Source: an uncultured OM43 clade bacterium (GTDB lineage: Bacteria > Pseudomonadota > Gammaproteobacteria > Burkholderiales > Methylophilaceae). Taken from it: a DNA stretch of 64,000 nt. The position numbers and the translations under genes are program-made. The stretch covers positions 1 to 64,000 of the forward strand of contig CACEEB010000002.1 of assembly GCA_902558495.1 (NCBI GenBank). The letters are read 5' to 3'. How positions within the stretch are numbered: position 1 is the first letter of the stretch; every line of letters begins with the position of its first letter. The notes beneath the pieces were generated by a model, which was not told where the DNA came from, made no database searches, and worked only from the letters and a program-made list of their open reading frames with translations. Positions 31,820-43,325 of this stretch are shown here, piece after piece.

Positions 31820-32599
31820 ATGATGGTAACTCCTAAAATACAACTTATTGGAACATGGACATTAATAAAAAAAGAATTAATAAGATTCTGGAGGGTAGCT
31901 TTTCAAACAGTTGCCGCCCCTGTAATAACAGGTATTTTATATCTTGTAATCTTTTCTCATGTACTTCAGGATAGATTGGAGGTATATGAAGGTGTAACAT
32001 ATACGTCTTTTTTGATACCTGGCTTAATTATGATGTCTTTATTGCAAAATGCTTTTGCTAATAGTTCATCAAGCTTAATTCAGTCAAAAGTAATGGGAAA
32101 TATTGTATTTATTCTTCTTTCCCCATTAAGTTACATACAATTGTTCATAGCATTTATTGTGGGAGCGATTTTTAGGGGTTTATTTGTAGGCTTGGTGATA
32201 TATTTATTAGCTCTTATATATGTGGATCTTCCTATTGAACATCCATGGATGGTTTTTTGCTTTGCAATATTTGGAGGGGGCTTGTTGGGAGCATTTGGCA
32301 TCATTGCTGGAATTTGGGCAGAAAGATTTGATCAAATGGCAGCTTTTGGTAATTTTGTAATTATGCCGTTATCTTTTTTGTCGGGCGTTTTTTACTCGAT
32401 TCACTCACTTCCTCTAGCATGGCAAAATGTATCACAATTAAATCCATTTTTTTATATGATTGATGGTTTTAGATTTGGTTTCTTTGGGCAATCAGATGTT
32501 TCACCCTACATAAGCCTCGCTGTTGTATTTTTATTTTTTGTTGCATTATCATTCGCCGCAATACAAATGTTAAAATCCGGATATAAGTTGAGGAATTAA
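31820..32599 (+). CDS. ABC-2 type transporter permease, YadH-like
   Basis: 259 aa six-TM ABC-2 permease immediately after the ATPase. Confidence 0.92.
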   Translation: MMVTPKIQLIGTWTLIKKELIRFWRVAFQTVAAPVITGILYLVIFSHVLQDRLEVYEGVTYTSFLIPGLIMMSLLQNAFANSSSSLIQSKVMGNIVFILLSPLSYIQLFIAFIVGAIFRGLFVGLVIYLLALIYVDLPIEHPWMVFCFAIFGGGLLGAFGIIAGIWAERFDQMAAFGNFVIMPLSFLSGVFYSIHSLPLAWQNVSQLNPFFYMIDGFRFGFFGQSDVSPYISLAVVFLFFVALSFAAIQMLKSGYKLRN

Positions 32600-32869
32600 A
32601 TGTTAAGTCCAATTGATATAAAAAATGTAATACAAAAAAATATGCAATGTGAGGTTGTTGAGGTAAAGGGGGATGATGGTGCTCACTTTGAAGCAATTAT
32701 CGTTAGTAATATTTTTGAAAATATGTCATCAGTTAAACAACATCAAGCAGTTTATAAAGCATTAGATGGCATGATGAAGGAAGAAATACATGCGTTATCA
32801 ATTAAAACATTTACAACTTTACAGTGGGAAGAATTTAAAATGGAGAGAAATAATGACTACAGAAGATAA
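32600..32869 (+). CDS. ibaG: BolA family protein, IbaG-like
   Basis: 89 aa BolA fold; conserved position between mla genes and murA. Confidence 0.85.
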   Translation: MLSPIDIKNVIQKNMQCEVVEVKGDDGAHFEAIIVSNIFENMSSVKQHQAVYKALDGMMKEEIHALSIKTFTTLQWEEFKMERNNDYRR

Positions 32870-33161
32870 AATTAGCAATCTAATTGAAGAAAATAAAATT
32901 TTATTATTTATGAAAGGAAATCCTAAGTTTCCTCAATGCGGTTTTTCTAGTCTTGCTTGTCAAATCTTGGATGCATCTGGAGCAAACTACGAAACAGTAG
33001 ATGTATTGCAAGATCAAGATGTTAGAGAGGGAATTAAAACTTATTCTAACTGGCCAACAATTCCACAACTTTATATCAATAAAGAGTTCATTGGTGGTGC
33101 AGATATTATGAGAGAAATGTATGAATCTGGAGAGCTCACTAAAGTAATTTCTGGTAGCTGA
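32853..33161 (+). CDS. grxD: Monothiol glutaredoxin (Grx4/GrxD)
   Basis: Start [39 protein letters not shown] active site; overlaps ibaG end. Confidence 0.95.
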   Translation: MTTEDKISNLIEENKILLFMKGNPKFPQCGFSSLACQILDASGANYETVDVLQDQDVREGIKTYSNWPTIPQLYINKEFIGGADIMREMYESGELTKVISGS

Positions 33162-33162
33162 A

Positions 33163-34431
33163 TTGGATAAACTCCTCATAAATGGTCAAAGAAAGTTAAG
33201 GGGTCATGTAAAAATTTCAGGAGCTAAAAATGCGGCTTTGCCAATTTTTATGGCTTCCTTACTTTCATCAGATAAGTTGGAATTAATTAATGCTCCTGAA
33301 CTTCAAGACATTAAAACAACTATAAAACTCCTAAAGGTTTTAGGTGTTGTTGTTTCAAAAAAAGAAACCTCAATTAATTTTAATGCATCCAAAGTAAATA
33401 ATTTTGATGCTCCATATGAGTTGGTTAAAACAATGAGAGCTTCAATTCTGGTGCTAGGACCATTACTTGCTCGATTTGGAAAGGCTCGGGTATCAATGCC
33501 AGGGGGATGTGCAATTGGGTCGAGACCTGTAGATATTCATATTAAAGGCTTAGAGGCTATGGGAGCAAAAATAGCTATAAACCATGGGTATATTGAAGCC
33601 TCTTCCTCACATTTACCTAATGGACGTCTTCACGGAGCAAAAATTTTTATGGATCAAGTAACTGTTACTGGTACTGAAAATCTTCTTATGGCGGCAGTTT
33701 TGGCGGATGGCGTTACTACATTAGATAATGCCGCAAGAGAACCTGAGGTGGTGGATTTAGGCGAGTGCCTTCAAAAAATGGGGGCTAACATTCAAGGCTT
33801 AGGATCCGATAAAATCACCATTAAGGGAGTGCCAAGTCTACAGGGTGCAAGTCACAAGATTATGTTTGATAGAATCGAGGCAGGAACTTATATGGTGGCT
33901 GCAGCGATGACAGGCGGAGAAATTACCTGTCAAAATGTTGACCCTTCAAAAATGGAATCGATTCTACAAAAATTATTAGAATCAGGTGCAGAAATTACAA
34001 CAAAAAAAAATTCAATAACAGTTCGTTCAAATAAAAAATTAAATGCTGTAAATATAACCACTGCGCCATACCCTGGTTTCCCAACAGATATGCAAGCTCA
34101 ATTTATGGCTCTTAATACATTTTCAAATGGTGTAGGAGAAATCACTGAGAATATTTTTGAGAATAGATTTATGCATGTACAAGAATTAAGAAGAATGGGC
34201 GCACTTATTGATATAAAACATAATACCGCTATCATTAGGGGTGGGAACTTACTTGAAGGCGCTAAAGTTATGGCTACTGATCTTAGAGCTTCTGCTGGCT
34301 TGGTTTTGGCTGCATTAGTTGCTAAAGGAGATACCCAAATAGATAGGATTTATCATCTTGATCGTGGATATGAGAAGTTGGAAGAAAAATTTAATCAGCT
34401 TGGTGCAAATATAAAAAGGATATATGAATGA
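33163..34431 (+). CDS. murA: UDP-N-acetylglucosamine 1-carboxyvinyltransferase (TTG start)
   Basis: [15 protein letters not shown], catalytic [13 protein letters not shown]. Confidence 0.97.
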   Translation: MDKLLINGQRKLRGHVKISGAKNAALPIFMASLLSSDKLELINAPELQDIKTTIKLLKVLGVVVSKKETSINFNASKVNNFDAPYELVKTMRASILVLGPLLARFGKARVSMPGGCAIGSRPVDIHIKGLEAMGAKIAINHGYIEASSSHLPNGRLHGAKIFMDQVTVTGTENLLMAAVLADGVTTLDNAAREPEVVDLGECLQKMGANIQGLGSDKITIKGVPSLQGASHKIMFDRIEAGTYMVAAAMTGGEITCQNVDPSKMESILQKLLESGAEITTKKNSITVRSNKKLNAVNITTAPYPGFPTDMQAQFMALNTFSNGVGEITENIFENRFMHVQELRRMGALIDIKHNTAIIRGGNLLEGAKVMATDLRASAGLVLAALVAKGDTQIDRIYHLDRGYEKLEEKFNQLGANIKRIYE

Positions 34432-35063
34432 TCACAATAGCCCTATCAAAGGGAAGAATATTTACAGAGACTATGCCAATATTAAAAGCGGCTGGGATAG
34501 AATGCTCTGAAAATCCAGAATCTTCCAGAAAACTGGTATTTAATACAAATAAAGAAAATATTCAGATAATCATTGTGAGGGCATCTGATGTTCCAACTTA
34601 CGTTGAATGTGGTGGTGCAGATATTGGTATTGCTGGAAAAGATGTACTGGATGAATATATGGGAGTTGGTATTTATTACCCATTGGATTTAAATATAGGT
34701 AAATGCAAAATGATGGTTGCGTGTAAAAAAGATTTTAATTACCTAGATGCAATGAAGAATAAAAAAAGGCTTAAAGTTGCTACAAAGTATACAAATGCTG
34801 CCAGTGAATTTTTTGCAAAAAAAGGCATTCACATCGATTTGATAAAATTATATGGATCTATGGAACTCGCACCAATTGTTGGTCTTGCAGATATCATAGT
34901 AGATTTGGTAAGTTCTGGAAAAACATTAGCAGCTAATAATTTAATTCCAGTTGAGGAAGTTTCTAGTATCACATCGCGATTAATAGTAAATAAAGCATCA
35001 CTTAAATTAAATAATAAATTATTGAAACCAATGATTAAAAAGTTCTCCCAATCAGTGAGTTAA
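34428..35063 (+). CDS. hisG: ATP phosphoribosyltransferase catalytic subunit, short (HisZ-dependent) form
   Basis: 211 aa; [34 protein letters not shown]; lacks the C-terminal regulatory domain of long HisG. Confidence 0.96.
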   Translation: MITIALSKGRIFTETMPILKAAGIECSENPESSRKLVFNTNKENIQIIIVRASDVPTYVECGGADIGIAGKDVLDEYMGVGIYYPLDLNIGKCKMMVACKKDFNYLDAMKNKKRLKVATKYTNAASEFFAKKGIHIDLIKLYGSMELAPIVGLADIIVDLVSSGKTLAANNLIPVEEVSSITSRLIVNKASLKLNNKLLKPMIKKFSQSVS

Positions 35064-35068
35064 ATTAA

Positions 35069-36367
35069 ATGCAAATTAAAATACTAAGATTTTCTGATAA
35101 GGATTTTGAGGGGAATTTAAAAGACTGCCTTGAATTTGACTCGTCAAATAATGAGCAAATTATGGATGTGGCCAAAAATATTTTGTTAGAAATAAAAGAA
35201 AAAGGTGATAAAGCACTTATTGGTTTTACGAAGCAATTTGATTCATTGAATATTGAAAATGCTTTGAGCTTAGAAATTAACCCAAAGGACATCAATACTG
35301 CATTTAATAATATTAGCCAAGATCAAAAAAAAGCACTTGAGGAAGCAGCATCAAGAATTTTTGAGTATCATAAAAAACAAAAAAATGAATCATGGTCTTA
35401 TGAAGATGCTGAGGGTTCATTGTTTGGACAAAAGGTAACTCCATTGGATAGAGTGGGACTTTATGTTCCAGGTGGAAAAGCAGCCTACCCTTCATCTGTT
35501 CTTATGAATGCTATTCCAGCAAAGGTTGCGGGAGTCCAAGAGCTTATCATGGTAGTTCCTACACCTAATGGCGAGAGAAATGATTTGGTTTTAGCCGCAG
35601 CAAAAGTTGCACAAGTTGACCGTATTTTTTCAATTGGTGGGGCACAAGCAATAGGAGCTTTAGCATATGGCACAGAAACTATTCCGAAGGTAGATAAAAT
35701 AGTAGGTCCTGGAAATGCATATGTAGCAGAAGCAAAAAGAAGAGTATTTGGAACTGTTGGAATTGATATGATTGCTGGACCATCAGAAATTTTAATCATA
35801 TCTGATAAAAATTCTAATCCTGATTGGATTGCGATGGATTTATTTTCACAAGCTGAACATGATGAGTTGGCGCAATCTATTTTAATAAGTGATGATCAAG
35901 AATTTTTAAATAAAGTTAATAGAAGTATAGACACCTTAATTCAAGATATGCCTAGGAAAGAAGTTATTAAAAAATCACTAAAAAATAGAGGAATTTTTAT
36001 TCTAGTAGAAAATCTTATAGATGCAGCAAAAGTATCTAATTTTATTGCCCCAGAACATTTAGAGCTTGCTGTGGATAAACCTAAAAAACTTCTTGAGGAC
36101 ATAAAACACGCAGGGGCTATCTTCATTGGTAGAGAGACATGTGAGGCTGTTGGTGATTATTGTGCTGGACCTAATCATGTTCTTCCTACTTCGGGAACAG
36201 CAAGATTTTCCTCACCACTAGGGGTTTATGATTTCCAAAAAAAATCTAGCCTAATTGCTTTATCAGAAACTTCCGCATCACGCTTAGGAAAAATTGCATC
36301 TACCTTGGCAAAGGGAGAAGGATTATATGCGCATGGACTATCTGCGGAGTACAGAATCAAAAAATGA
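35069..36367 (+). CDS. hisD: Histidinol dehydrogenase
   Basis: [52 protein letters not shown]. Confidence 0.98.
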   Translation: MQIKILRFSDKDFEGNLKDCLEFDSSNNEQIMDVAKNILLEIKEKGDKALIGFTKQFDSLNIENALSLEINPKDINTAFNNISQDQKKALEEAASRIFEYHKKQKNESWSYEDAEGSLFGQKVTPLDRVGLYVPGGKAAYPSSVLMNAIPAKVAGVQELIMVVPTPNGERNDLVLAAAKVAQVDRIFSIGGAQAIGALAYGTETIPKVDKIVGPGNAYVAEAKRRVFGTVGIDMIAGPSEILIISDKNSNPDWIAMDLFSQAEHDELAQSILISDDQEFLNKVNRSIDTLIQDMPRKEVIKKSLKNRGIFILVENLIDAAKVSNFIAPEHLELAVDKPKKLLEDIKHAGAIFIGRETCEAVGDYCAGPNHVLPTSGTARFSSPLGVYDFQKKSSLIALSETSASRLGKIASTLAKGEGLYAHGLSAEYRIKK

Positions 36368-37422
36368 GTAAATTTTGGAGTAAGTTGATTCAGGAACTCA
36401 GTCCATACATACCAGGAGAGCAGCCAAAAAATCAAGCATTAATTAAATTGAATACTAATGAGAATCCCTATGGACCAAGCCCAAAAGTATTGGCTGCAAT
36501 TAAATCAGCAATTTCTGATGAACTAAAGCTATATCCCGACCCTGAAAGTATTGAGTTAAGAGAGGCAATTGCTAAATTTTACAATTTTAGTTCATCCAAT
36601 ATTTTTGTTGGGAATGGTTCCGACGAGATTTTGGCATTTATATTTCAAGGGTATTTAAAAAAAAGTAAGCCTCTTCTTTTTCCAAATATTACATATAGTT
36701 TTTATCCTGTGTATTGCAAGCTTTATGATATTGCATTTCAAAAGATGCCACTTGATAAAAATTTTGAGATTAATTTGGAGGATTATTTAGTTCCAAATGG
36801 TGGCATTATCTTTCCTAACCCCAACGCCCCAACTGGCATAGCAAAGAAAGTGAGTGACATTGAAAATCTTCTCAAAAATAATAATGATAGTGTAGTGGTG
36901 ATTGATGAAGCCTATGTTGATTTTGGTACCGAGTCATCAGTTTATTTAATAAATAAATATGATAATTTAATTGTCACACAATCTCTTTCTAAATCAAGAT
37001 CCTTAGCGGGTATGCGCATTGGATGTGCTTTTGCAAGCAAAAGTATTGTTGATGGATTAAATAGAATAAAAAATAGTTTTAATTCCTATCCCATAGATAG
37101 GCTTGCTCAAATTGCTGGTGCTGAGGCATTTAATGATAAAGATTATTTTAGACAAACCACGAACAAAGTTATCGAAGCAAGGCAATTTTTAGTTGAAGAG
37201 ATGAGTAATCTTGGTTTTCAAATTTTGCCATCAGGTGCAAATTTTATTTTTACAAAACATAATAATAAAAGAGCAGAAATTATATTTAAAGAATTAAGGA
37301 ATAATGATATTTTAATTCGATTCTTTGAATCACCAGAGGAAATAAATAATTATTTAAGAATTACGGTTGGTTCTATGGAACAAATGAAGCAATTAGTCCA
37401 TGCCATAAAAAAAATTATATAA
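36364..37422 (+). CDS. hisC: Histidinol-phosphate aminotransferase
   Basis: [43 protein letters not shown]-lysine region. Confidence 0.97.
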   Translation: MSKFWSKLIQELSPYIPGEQPKNQALIKLNTNENPYGPSPKVLAAIKSAISDELKLYPDPESIELREAIAKFYNFSSSNIFVGNGSDEILAFIFQGYLKKSKPLLFPNITYSFYPVYCKLYDIAFQKMPLDKNFEINLEDYLVPNGGIIFPNPNAPTGIAKKVSDIENLLKNNNDSVVVIDEAYVDFGTESSVYLINKYDNLIVTQSLSKSRSLAGMRIGCAFASKSIVDGLNRIKNSFNSYPIDRLAQIAGAEAFNDKDYFRQTTNKVIEARQFLVEEMSNLGFQILPSGANFIFTKHNNKRAEIIFKELRNNDILIRFFESPEEINNYLRITVGSMEQMKQLVHAIKKII

Positions 37423-37479
37423 AGTTTTACTCTAAATTCTTTCAATACGCCAATTGAAACTCATGCTAAAATCTCACCT

Positions 37480-38070
37480 ATGAAAAGGTCAGCAAAAGTC
37501 TCTAGAAAAACAAAAGAAACTGATATTACAGTTGAAATTAATATTGATGGAGTAGGTACATCATCCTTAGATTCCGGCATTGGTTTTTTAGATCATATGC
37601 TTGAGCAAATTTCTAGACATGGTCTATTTGATCTTTCAATAAAAGCCCAAGGTGACTTACATATAGATGCTCATCACACCGTTGAGGATATCGGAATAAC
37701 TTTAGGCCAGGCTTTTGAAAAGGCTATTGGGGACAAATTGGGTATTAGAAGATATGGACACGCTTATGTTCCTCTTGATGAAGCTTTATCTAGGGTTGTG
37801 CTTGATATATCTGGTAGACCAGGACTTGATTTAAATGTTGATTTTACCAGAGCAAGAATTGGCGAATTTGATGTAGATCTTATTCATGAATTCTTCCAAG
37901 GATTTATTAATCATGCAAATATTACACTGCATATTGATAACCTAAAGGGAGAAAATGCTCATCATCAAGCAGAAACTATTTTTAAAGCTTTTGGCAGAGC
38001 CTTAAGAAATGCAGTTGAAATAGATGACAAAATTAAGGGTGTCATGCCCTCCACTAAAGGCACACTGTAG
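37480..38070 (+). CDS. hisB: Imidazoleglycerol-phosphate dehydratase
   Basis: [51 protein letters not shown]. Confidence 0.98.
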   Translation: MKRSAKVSRKTKETDITVEINIDGVGTSSLDSGIGFLDHMLEQISRHGLFDLSIKAQGDLHIDAHHTVEDIGITLGQAFEKAIGDKLGIRRYGHAYVPLDEALSRVVLDISGRPGLDLNVDFTRARIGEFDVDLIHEFFQGFINHANITLHIDNLKGENAHHQAETIFKAFGRALRNAVEIDDKIKGVMPSTKGTL

Positions 38071-38089
38071 CCAAAATTTTAATAAATTT

Positions 38090-38708
38090 ATGATAGCAAT
38101 TATTGATTATGGGGTTGGTAACTTAAGGTCAGTCCATAATGCTGTTAATTTTATTTCTCCCCAAAAAAAAATCCTTTGTAACTAACGACCCCGATAAGGT
38201 CTTGAAGGCTGATAAAATCATTTTTCCTGGACAAGGTGCAATGCCGGGATGCGTGGAAGAGTTAGATAAAAGAGGGTTAAAAGAGGTTTTAATTGAATCT
38301 GCAAAACAAAAACCTTTTCTTGGAATTTGTTTGGGTTTGCAAATGCTCTTTGAAATTAGTGATGAAGGTAATCAAAAAGGTTTTGGTTTGTTGCCAGGAA
38401 AAGTAATAAAGTTTAAAAGTGATTATAAGGAAAGAATAAAAATTCCTCACATGGGATGGAACAGTGTAATACAATCAAATACACACCCAATGTGGCGAAA
38501 TATTAAAAGCGGCAGTAAATTTTATTTTGTACATAGTTATTTTGCGCAAACAAGTGATGAAAGGCTGGTAGTAGGTCACACAGAATATGGTGATAATTTC
38601 GCAAGTGCAGTGGCTAGAGATAATATCTTTGCTTGCCAATTTCATCCTGAAAAAAGTGCAGCGATTGGTTTGCAATTATTAGAAAATTTTATTTCATGGG
38701 AAATGTAG
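38090..38708 (+). CDS. hisH: Imidazole glycerol phosphate synthase subunit HisH, interrupted by a one-base frameshift at an A9 tract (38163-38171)
   Basis: ATG at 38090 encodes [31 protein letters not shown]-stop. The +1 frame continues as ...[33 protein letters not shown]...GICLGLQM...CQFHPEKS. Removing one A gives ...[14 protein letters not shown]..., a full-length HisH. Confidence 0.93.
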
Positions 38709-38715
38709 CGAGATT

Positions 38716-39456
38716 ATGTTAATCATTCCAGCAATAGATTTAAAGGACGGAAAATGTGTACGGTTAAAGCAAGGCCAAATGGAAAAATCTACTATTTTTT
38801 CAGAAAACCCAGTAGAAATGGCGAGGAAATGGGTGAATCTTGGAGCTCAAAGACTTCATTTGGTTGATTTAGATGGTGCTTTTGCAGGAAAGCCTGTAAA
38901 TGAATCAGCAATAAAATCAATTGTGAGTGAAGTTGGTGCAGATATTCCAATTCAATTAGGAGGGGGAATAAGAAACTTAGATACAGTAGATAAATTTATT
39001 AATAGTGGAGTAGATTCAGTAATTATTGGGACTGCAGCTGTTACACATCCTGGATTTCTTCACGAGGCATGCTTTGCATTTCCAGGGCAAATAGTGGTTG
39101 GTTTAGATGCTAAAGATGGGGATGTCGCAATTAATGGTTGGGCAAAATTAACAGGCCATAATGTCATTGAACTTGCACAAAAATTTGAAGATTATGGAGT
39201 TGAGTCAATTATTTATACTGATATTGGAAGGGATGGTATGTTATCTGGTGTCAATATAGAGGCAACTGTAAAATTATCAGAATCACTTAAAATACCCGTT
39301 GTCGCCAGTGGAGGAGTTTCTAACATTTCTGATATTAAAGCGTTATGCAATGTTGCAAATATCGGTATAAGAGGCGTTATTACTGGTACTGCAATCTATG
39401 AGGGTACTTTAGATTTTGAAGCTGCACAGCAATTAGCAAAAGAGCTTACAGGTTAA
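38716..39456 (+). CDS. hisA: ProFAR isomerase HisA
   Basis: [30 protein letters not shown]. Confidence 0.98.
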   Translation: MLIIPAIDLKDGKCVRLKQGQMEKSTIFSENPVEMARKWVNLGAQRLHLVDLDGAFAGKPVNESAIKSIVSEVGADIPIQLGGGIRNLDTVDKFINSGVDSVIIGTAAVTHPGFLHEACFAFPGQIVVGLDAKDGDVAINGWAKLTGHNVIELAQKFEDYGVESIIYTDIGRDGMLSGVNIEATVKLSESLKIPVVASGGVSNISDIKALCNVANIGIRGVITGTAIYEGTLDFEAAQQLAKELTG

Positions 39457-39457
39457 T

Positions 39458-40213
39458 ATGAGTTTAGCTAAAAGAATAATACCTTGCCTTGATGTTACAA
39501 ATGGGCGTGTTGTAAAAGGTATTAATTTTGTGGAATTGCAAGATGCTGGTGATCCAGTGGAGGTTGCAAAAAAATATAATGAGCAAGGAGCTGATGAATT
39601 AACATTTCTTGATATCACTGCTAGCTCAGATAATAGAGGATTAATTTTTGATATCATTGAAAATGTAGCTAAACAAATATTTATTCCGATGACGGTAGGG
39701 GGCGGCGTTGGGACATGTGAGGATGTTCGAAATCTTTTAAATGCTGGAGCAGATAAGGTTGGTATAAATACTGCTGCTATAAAAAATCCAGATTTGGTTG
39801 CCGAAGCAGCTAGTCGATTTGGTTCGCAAGCAATTGTAGTTGCCATTGATGCAAAAAAGGTTGATGATCATTGGGAGGTATTTACTCATGGAGGAAGAAA
39901 TCCGACTGGTATAAATGCATTGGATTGGGCAAAAAAAATGGTTAAATTTGGTGCTGGAGAGCTTCTTATAACAAGTATGGATAAAGATGGTACAAAAACT
40001 GGATTTGATAATATATTAAATAAGTTGATATCTGAAAGTGTTCAAGTTCCATTGATAGCATCTGGGGGAGTAGGTAATTTACAACATCTTGTTGATGGAG
40101 TAAAAGTGGGGGGCGCCGATGCAGTTTTGGCCGCAAGCATATTCCACTATGGTGAATATTCAATTCAAGAAGCTAAGGCATATATGTCTAAAAATGATAT
40201 ACAAGTACGCTAA
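39458..40213 (+). CDS. hisF: Imidazole glycerol phosphate synthase subunit HisF
   Basis: [43 protein letters not shown]. Confidence 0.98.
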   Translation: MSLAKRIIPCLDVTNGRVVKGINFVELQDAGDPVEVAKKYNEQGADELTFLDITASSDNRGLIFDIIENVAKQIFIPMTVGGGVGTCEDVRNLLNAGADKVGINTAAIKNPDLVAEAASRFGSQAIVVAIDAKKVDDHWEVFTHGGRNPTGINALDWAKKMVKFGAGELLITSMDKDGTKTGFDNILNKLISESVQVPLIASGGVGNLQHLVDGVKVGGADAVLAASIFHYGEYSIQEAKAYMSKNDIQVR

Positions 40214-40256
40214 TATTAGATAAAAAATAAAATGCAAGAAATAAGAGGAATTAACA

Positions 40257-40730
40257 ATGAGTGATATTAAATTTGAACATAGAAAAACAATTGAACAAGT
40301 TGAAGAGTCTACAGAGCTAGCTCCAAAATTTGATCAAGATGGCTTAATACCTGTAGTAACCACTGACTTTAGCTCAGGAGAAGTCTTGATGCAAGGCTAT
40401 ATGAATGAGGAGGCATTTAAAAAAACAATTTTATCGGGTGAGGCGGTTTATTATTCTCGCAGCAGAAAAACACTTTGGCATAAAGGTGCGACGAGCGGAC
40501 TTGTGCAAATAATTAAAGAAATAAGAATTGATGATGATCAAGATTGCGTATGGTTACGTGTGGATGTTCAAGGTGGAGCAAGCTGCCATGTGGGATATCG
40601 GTCTTGTTTCTATAGAAGTATCCCATTTGGAGAAAAAAGTGATTCAACAATCTTGAATTTTGAAGAGACAGAGAAAGTGTTTGATCCCAAAGAAGTTTAT
40701 GGCGATGCTCCTAATCCAACAAAATTATAA
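40257..40730 (+). CDS. hisI: Phosphoribosyl-AMP cyclohydrolase
   Basis: [34 protein letters not shown]. Confidence 0.96.
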   Translation: MSDIKFEHRKTIEQVEESTELAPKFDQDGLIPVVTTDFSSGEVLMQGYMNEEAFKKTILSGEAVYYSRSRKTLWHKGATSGLVQIIKEIRIDDDQDCVWLRVDVQGGASCHVGYRSCFYRSIPFGEKSDSTILNFEETEKVFDPKEVYGDAPNPTKL

Positions 40731-40811
40731 TATCATTGATGATGAAATGAATCCTAATTCATTATAGATTGATAAAAAAGTATTCAAAGATTCAAAGGAA
40801 ATTTATAAAAA

Positions 40812-41129
40812 ATGAAAGATGACTTTCTAGAGAGCTTGCTTCAGATAATCAAATCAAAAAGGGAAGAAGATCCAAATCTGTCTTACTCAGCATCACTTCA
40901 TAAAAAAGGATTGAATGAAATCCTAAAGAAGATTGGGGAAGAAGCTTCCGAAACTATAATTGCTGCAAAATCTGATAACAAAGACGAGTTAATTCATGAA
41001 ATAGCTGACCTTTGGTTTCATTGTTTAGTGCTCTTATCGAAAAAAGACTTAACAGTCGATGATGTAACAAATGAATTAAAAAAAAGATCAGGAGTATCTG
41101 GAATAGAAGAGAAAAAAAATAGAAAGTAA
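40812..41129 (+). CDS. hisE: Phosphoribosyl-ATP pyrophosphatase
   Basis: LNEILKKIGEEASETIIAAKSDNKDELIHEIADLWFH. Confidence 0.96.
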   Translation: MKDDFLESLLQIIKSKREEDPNLSYSASLHKKGLNEILKKIGEEASETIIAAKSDNKDELIHEIADLWFHCLVLLSKKDLTVDDVTNELKKRSGVSGIEEKKNRK

Positions 41130-41156
41130 AATTTAGAAATTTTTGGTGGAAATAAA

Positions 41157-41492
41157 ATGGATGATTGTATCTTTTGTAAAATTGTAAAGAAAGAAATTCC
41201 TGCTTCCATCGTTTATGAGGACGATGAATTAATGGCCTTTAAGGATATCAACCCAATCGATAAAGTACATCTTTTAATTATTCCAAAACAGCACATTGAA
41301 AGCCTTTTAACTTGTGATCCTATACACAAAGATATTTTATCAAAAATGTTATTATTGGCGCCAAAACTTGCCTTAGAGTTCGGTCTTAAAGGATTTAGAA
41401 CTATGATAAATTCAGGAAAGGAAGGCGGACAAGAAGTATTCCATATTCATTTTCACGTTTATGGTGGAAGCGAAAGATTAGCAAAAATTTAA
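41157..41492 (+). CDS. hinT: HIT family protein
   Basis: [30 protein letters not shown] histidine triad. Confidence 0.94.
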   Translation: MDDCIFCKIVKKEIPASIVYEDDELMAFKDINPIDKVHLLIIPKQHIESLLTCDPIHKDILSKMLLLAPKLALEFGLKGFRTMINSGKEGGQEVFHIHFHVYGGSERLAKI

Positions 41493-41505
41493 CAGGGAGA
41501 AAATT

Positions 41506-41682
41506 ATGCCAGGTATATGGGAGTTATTAATTGTTTTAGCTATTGTGCTGATATTTTTTGGAGCAGGAAAATTAAAAAATATCGGTAGTGACTTAGGGAT
41601 TGCTTTGAAGAATTTCAAAGAAGGTGCTAAGGATGAACCTAAAAAATCCACAAAACCTAAAACTAATAAAAAGAAAAAATAA
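41506..41682 (+). CDS. tatA: Twin-arginine translocase subunit TatA (58 aa, below the ORF-track cutoff)
   Basis: Manual translation [58 protein letters not shown]; followed by tatB and tatC. Confidence 0.95.
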   Translation: MPGIWELLIVLAIVLIFFGAGKLKNIGSDLGIALKNFKEGAKDEPKKSTKPKTNKKKK

Positions 41683-41688
41683 TTTTTT

Positions 41689-41910
41689 ATGCTTGATATT
41701 TCTTTAGCCGAATTGTTAGTAGTTATATGTGTAATTATCATTTTTGTTGCACCAAAAAATTTACCTACTTTAGGGCGAAGTATTGGAAGAGTGTTTAAAA
41801 AAGTTAGAAACTTTATTGATGAAATAAAAAATGAAATTGATACGGAAGAAAGGTTTGAGGAACTAAAAAAGATAGAAAAAGAAATTAGTAAAAGAACCAA
41901 AAAGCTGTGA
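41689..41910 (+). CDS. tatB: Twin-arginine translocase subunit TatB
   Basis: MLDISLAELLVVICVIIIFVAPKNLPTLGRSIGRVFKKVRNFIDEIKNE. Confidence 0.94.
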   Translation: MLDISLAELLVVICVIIIFVAPKNLPTLGRSIGRVFKKVRNFIDEIKNEIDTEERFEELKKIEKEISKRTKKL

Positions 41911-42623
41911 ACTTAAAAAAAAATTTTTTTGAGCAATTATTTACACTAAGAACCTCGTTAGTAAAATCCCTTCTTATTTATTTAGCAGTATTTGCTGCAT
42001 TAATTCCATTTTCAGCTAGTATTTATGACTTTTTTTCTGAGCCATTACTAAGGGAGTTATTAAATTTTAATGGTTCCATGATTAGCACAAAGCTATCTGC
42101 AACTTTTATGATCCCACTTAAAATCACTGCTTTTACAGCTTTTATTATCGCTTACCCATTGATTTTTTATAATATTTGGACATTTGTTTCCCCAGGATTG
42201 TATAAACAAGAAAAAATATTTGCTTTGGTAATATTTTTATTATCTTTTGTACTATTCATTTTAGCGGCAAATTTTGTATATTTTCTAGTGTTTCCCGTAA
42301 TCTTTAAATTTTTTATTGCTATGACACCAGAAAGTATTGGATTGATGATAGATATGACAAGTTATTTAGAGATGATCATAGGATTATTTATAGCTTTTGG
42401 AATTGCCTTTCAAATACCATTATTATTAATTACATCTATAAAATTTGGGTTGATAAAACGTGATACATTTAAAAGAAATCGATCTTATTTCTTTGTTTTT
42501 GCTTTTATTTTTGGAGCTATTTTTACCCCTCCTGACATACTGTCGCAACTTCTTTTGGCTCTACCTGTCTATTCTCTGTACGAACTTGGTATTTTAATAT
42601 CTAAAAGGTGGGCCACTAACTGA
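41907..42623 (+). CDS. tatC: Twin-arginine translocase subunit TatC (GTG start)
   Basis: Six-TM TatC; FVSPGLYKQEK, RNRSYFFVFAFIFGAIFTPPDILSQLLLALPVYSLYE. Confidence 0.95.
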   Translation: MNLKKNFFEQLFTLRTSLVKSLLIYLAVFAALIPFSASIYDFFSEPLLRELLNFNGSMISTKLSATFMIPLKITAFTAFIIAYPLIFYNIWTFVSPGLYKQEKIFALVIFLLSFVLFILAANFVYFLVFPVIFKFFIAMTPESIGLMIDMTSYLEMIIGLFIAFGIAFQIPLLLITSIKFGLIKRDTFKRNRSYFFVFAFIFGAIFTPPDILSQLLLALPVYSLYELGILISKRWATN

Positions 42624-42720
42624 TTTAGCACTATAAGTTTTGATACGTTTTTTGTATAATGTGCACCTAATATAAGTAAGTTTTTGGTCTACAATCAGGT
42701 ATTTTTTTTATAGGATATTC

Positions 42721-43323
42721 ATGGCAAAAAAAAGTAAAAAAATTGATCTTAATCGAAGAAAGTTTTTATTAACCGCAACATCACTCACCGGTGCAGTTGG
42801 CGTGTCTGCCATGGGTGTTCCTTTTGTGTCCAGTATGTTACCAAGTGAAAAAGCCAAGGCTGCTGGGGCAGCTGTAGAGTTTAAGGTCAATGCTGTAAAC
42901 CCTGGTGAAATTAAAACAACCGAGTGGCGCGGCCAGCCTGTATGGATATTAAATAGATCTGAAGATATGTTAAAAACGCTTAGTAAAAATGATGCAAATC
43001 TTGCAGACCCAAATCTAAAAGTAACATCACAACAACCCAGTTATTGTCAAAATGAAACACGATCTATTAAATCAAATGTTTTAGTGGTCGTAGGTATTTG
43101 TACTCATTTAGGATGTTCACCGTCACCAAAATTGGCGGCAAAAGGTGATATGGGTAGTGAATGGAAAGGTGGTTTTTTCTGCCCATGCCATGGATCAAAA
43201 TTTGATTTATCGGGGAGAGTATTTAAAGGCTCCGCAGCTCCTACCAATTTAGTCGTGCCACCGCATAAATATGTAGATAATGACACTATTATTATTGGTG
43301 AAGATCAAGAGGAAAAAGTCTAA
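42721..43323 (+). CDS. petA: Ubiquinol-cytochrome c reductase Rieske Fe-S subunit
   Basis: TAT signal NRRKFLLTATSLTG; Rieske CTHLGC...CPCHGSKFDLSGRV. Confidence 0.97.
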   Translation: MAKKSKKIDLNRRKFLLTATSLTGAVGVSAMGVPFVSSMLPSEKAKAAGAAVEFKVNAVNPGEIKTTEWRGQPVWILNRSEDMLKTLSKNDANLADPNLKVTSQQPSYCQNETRSIKSNVLVVVGICTHLGCSPSPKLAAKGDMGSEWKGGFFCPCHGSKFDLSGRVFKGSAAPTNLVVPPHKYVDNDTIIIGEDQEEKV

Positions 43324-43325
43324 AT

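Noticed and set aside
38163-38171. Programmed -1 ribosomal frameshifting in hisH
   Set aside because: The downstream frame is +1 relative to the start frame; a -1 shift would not reach it, so slippage/indel explanations are preferred.
38139-38708. ORF-track start of hisH at 38139 as the true start
   Set aside because: It would lose the conserved [15 protein letters not shown] strand, which is encoded just upstream in another frame, and [11 protein letters not shown] is simply the out-of-frame reading of that region.
42640-42660. petA promoter as TTGATA plus TATAAT
   Set aside because: The spacer is only 9 bp; the TATAAT may be a real -10 but a matching -35 was not found.
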